Shown here: positions 63,836 to 64,000 of the stretch, in pieces
Position numbering within the stretch: position 1 is the stretch's first letter
How the letters are laid out: each line of letters opens with the position of its first letter
DNA from: an uncultured Flavihumibacter sp.
GTDB lineage: Bacteria > Bacteroidota > Bacteroidia > Chitinophagales > Chitinophagaceae
NCBI GenBank assembly: GCA_902168105.1
Contig: CABHOY010000055.1
Coordinates: 248,001-312,000, forward strand
Direction of reading: 5' to 3'
Length of the DNA stretch: 64,000 nucleotides
Program-made: the position numbers and the translations under genes
Notes under the pieces: generated by a model
What the model saw: only the letters and a program-made list of their open reading frames with translations
Told to the model about the DNA's origin: nothing
The model's database searches: none

Positions 63836-64000
63836 GATAGGAGTGAATAGTTTTGCAGGGCCGTTATGAACGGTCCTGGTTGTTTAATACATGCAGTACC
63901 GGCCGACAGACAAAAAATTGCCGTCAGCGGTTGCAGCTGCATGTGTATAGTAAAAAAAACGGGTTGCGGGAATTGTATTTAATAGCTCAGATAACTACTA
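63836..64000. other. Upstream region of the efflux operon at the right edge
   Basis: No gene seen in 165 bp. It should carry the promoter of the efflux operon. No operator-like palindrome or clear -7 box is visible. Confidence 0.35.

Noticed and set aside
1..64000. tRNA, rRNA and CRISPR arrays
   Set aside because: No T-loop GGTTCGAATCC-like motifs, rRNA core sequences or regularly spaced direct repeats were noticed on either strand by eye.

Overview
The window looks like chromosome of a soil or rhizosphere Bacteroidota of the Chitinophagaceae, most likely Chitinophaga or a close relative. This rests on protein family content, on start codons mostly without Shine-Dalgarno sequences, on short promoter boxes of the form TAnnTTTG, and on many lipoproteins and surface proteins. 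No rRNA, tRNA, CRISPR array, prophage or intact insertion sequence was found.

Layout. 1-8.3 kb: a secreted beta-propeller protein cut by the left edge (it runs off the window, 916 codons visible), a three-part protein joining a ricin-type lectin, a Cry-toxin-like helical domain and a jacalin-like lectin, a frameshifted gene of unknown function, a BamA/TamA-like barrel and dipeptidase E. 8.4-18.2 kb: an AraC/reductase pair, a small His-rich tail-anchored protein, a tandem palindromic repeat block, the Hen1-Pnkp RNA repair pair, an amine oxidase and lipoproteins. 18.4-25.5 kb: a GH106-like rhamnosidase and several regulator/SDR pairs with visible operators. 25.6-29.4 kb: a heterodimeric ABC exporter preceded by an apparent attenuation leader, made of a 15-codon ORF with a perfect Shine-Dalgarno and an intrinsic terminator. 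29.4-37 kb: a GntR/TauE/DUF1634 operon, a fatty acid desaturase, a TPM-domain protein and an Mla-type lipid transport operon. 37-45.4 kb: a zinc dehydrogenase, three small unknown genes, a sulfatase, a histidine kinase, an acyl-CoA dehydrogenase and a YceI operon. 45.5-54.6 kb: HxlR and MarR regulators, a PhyH oxygenase, a YeeE/YedE pair, a Kef-type antiporter, a HEIGH metallopeptidase and a 95-bp palindrome. 54.8-63.8 kb: CheR/CheB with a hybrid kinase, then an RND efflux operon in which the pump and the outer-membrane factor are one 1535-residue ORF.

The observations most worth following up are the lectin/Cry-like/lectin protein, the leader upstream of the ABC exporter (analogous in layout to the BmrB leader of Bacillus bmrCD), and the RND-OMF fusion with an internal lipobox. 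All functional statements rest on motif reading without database searches.
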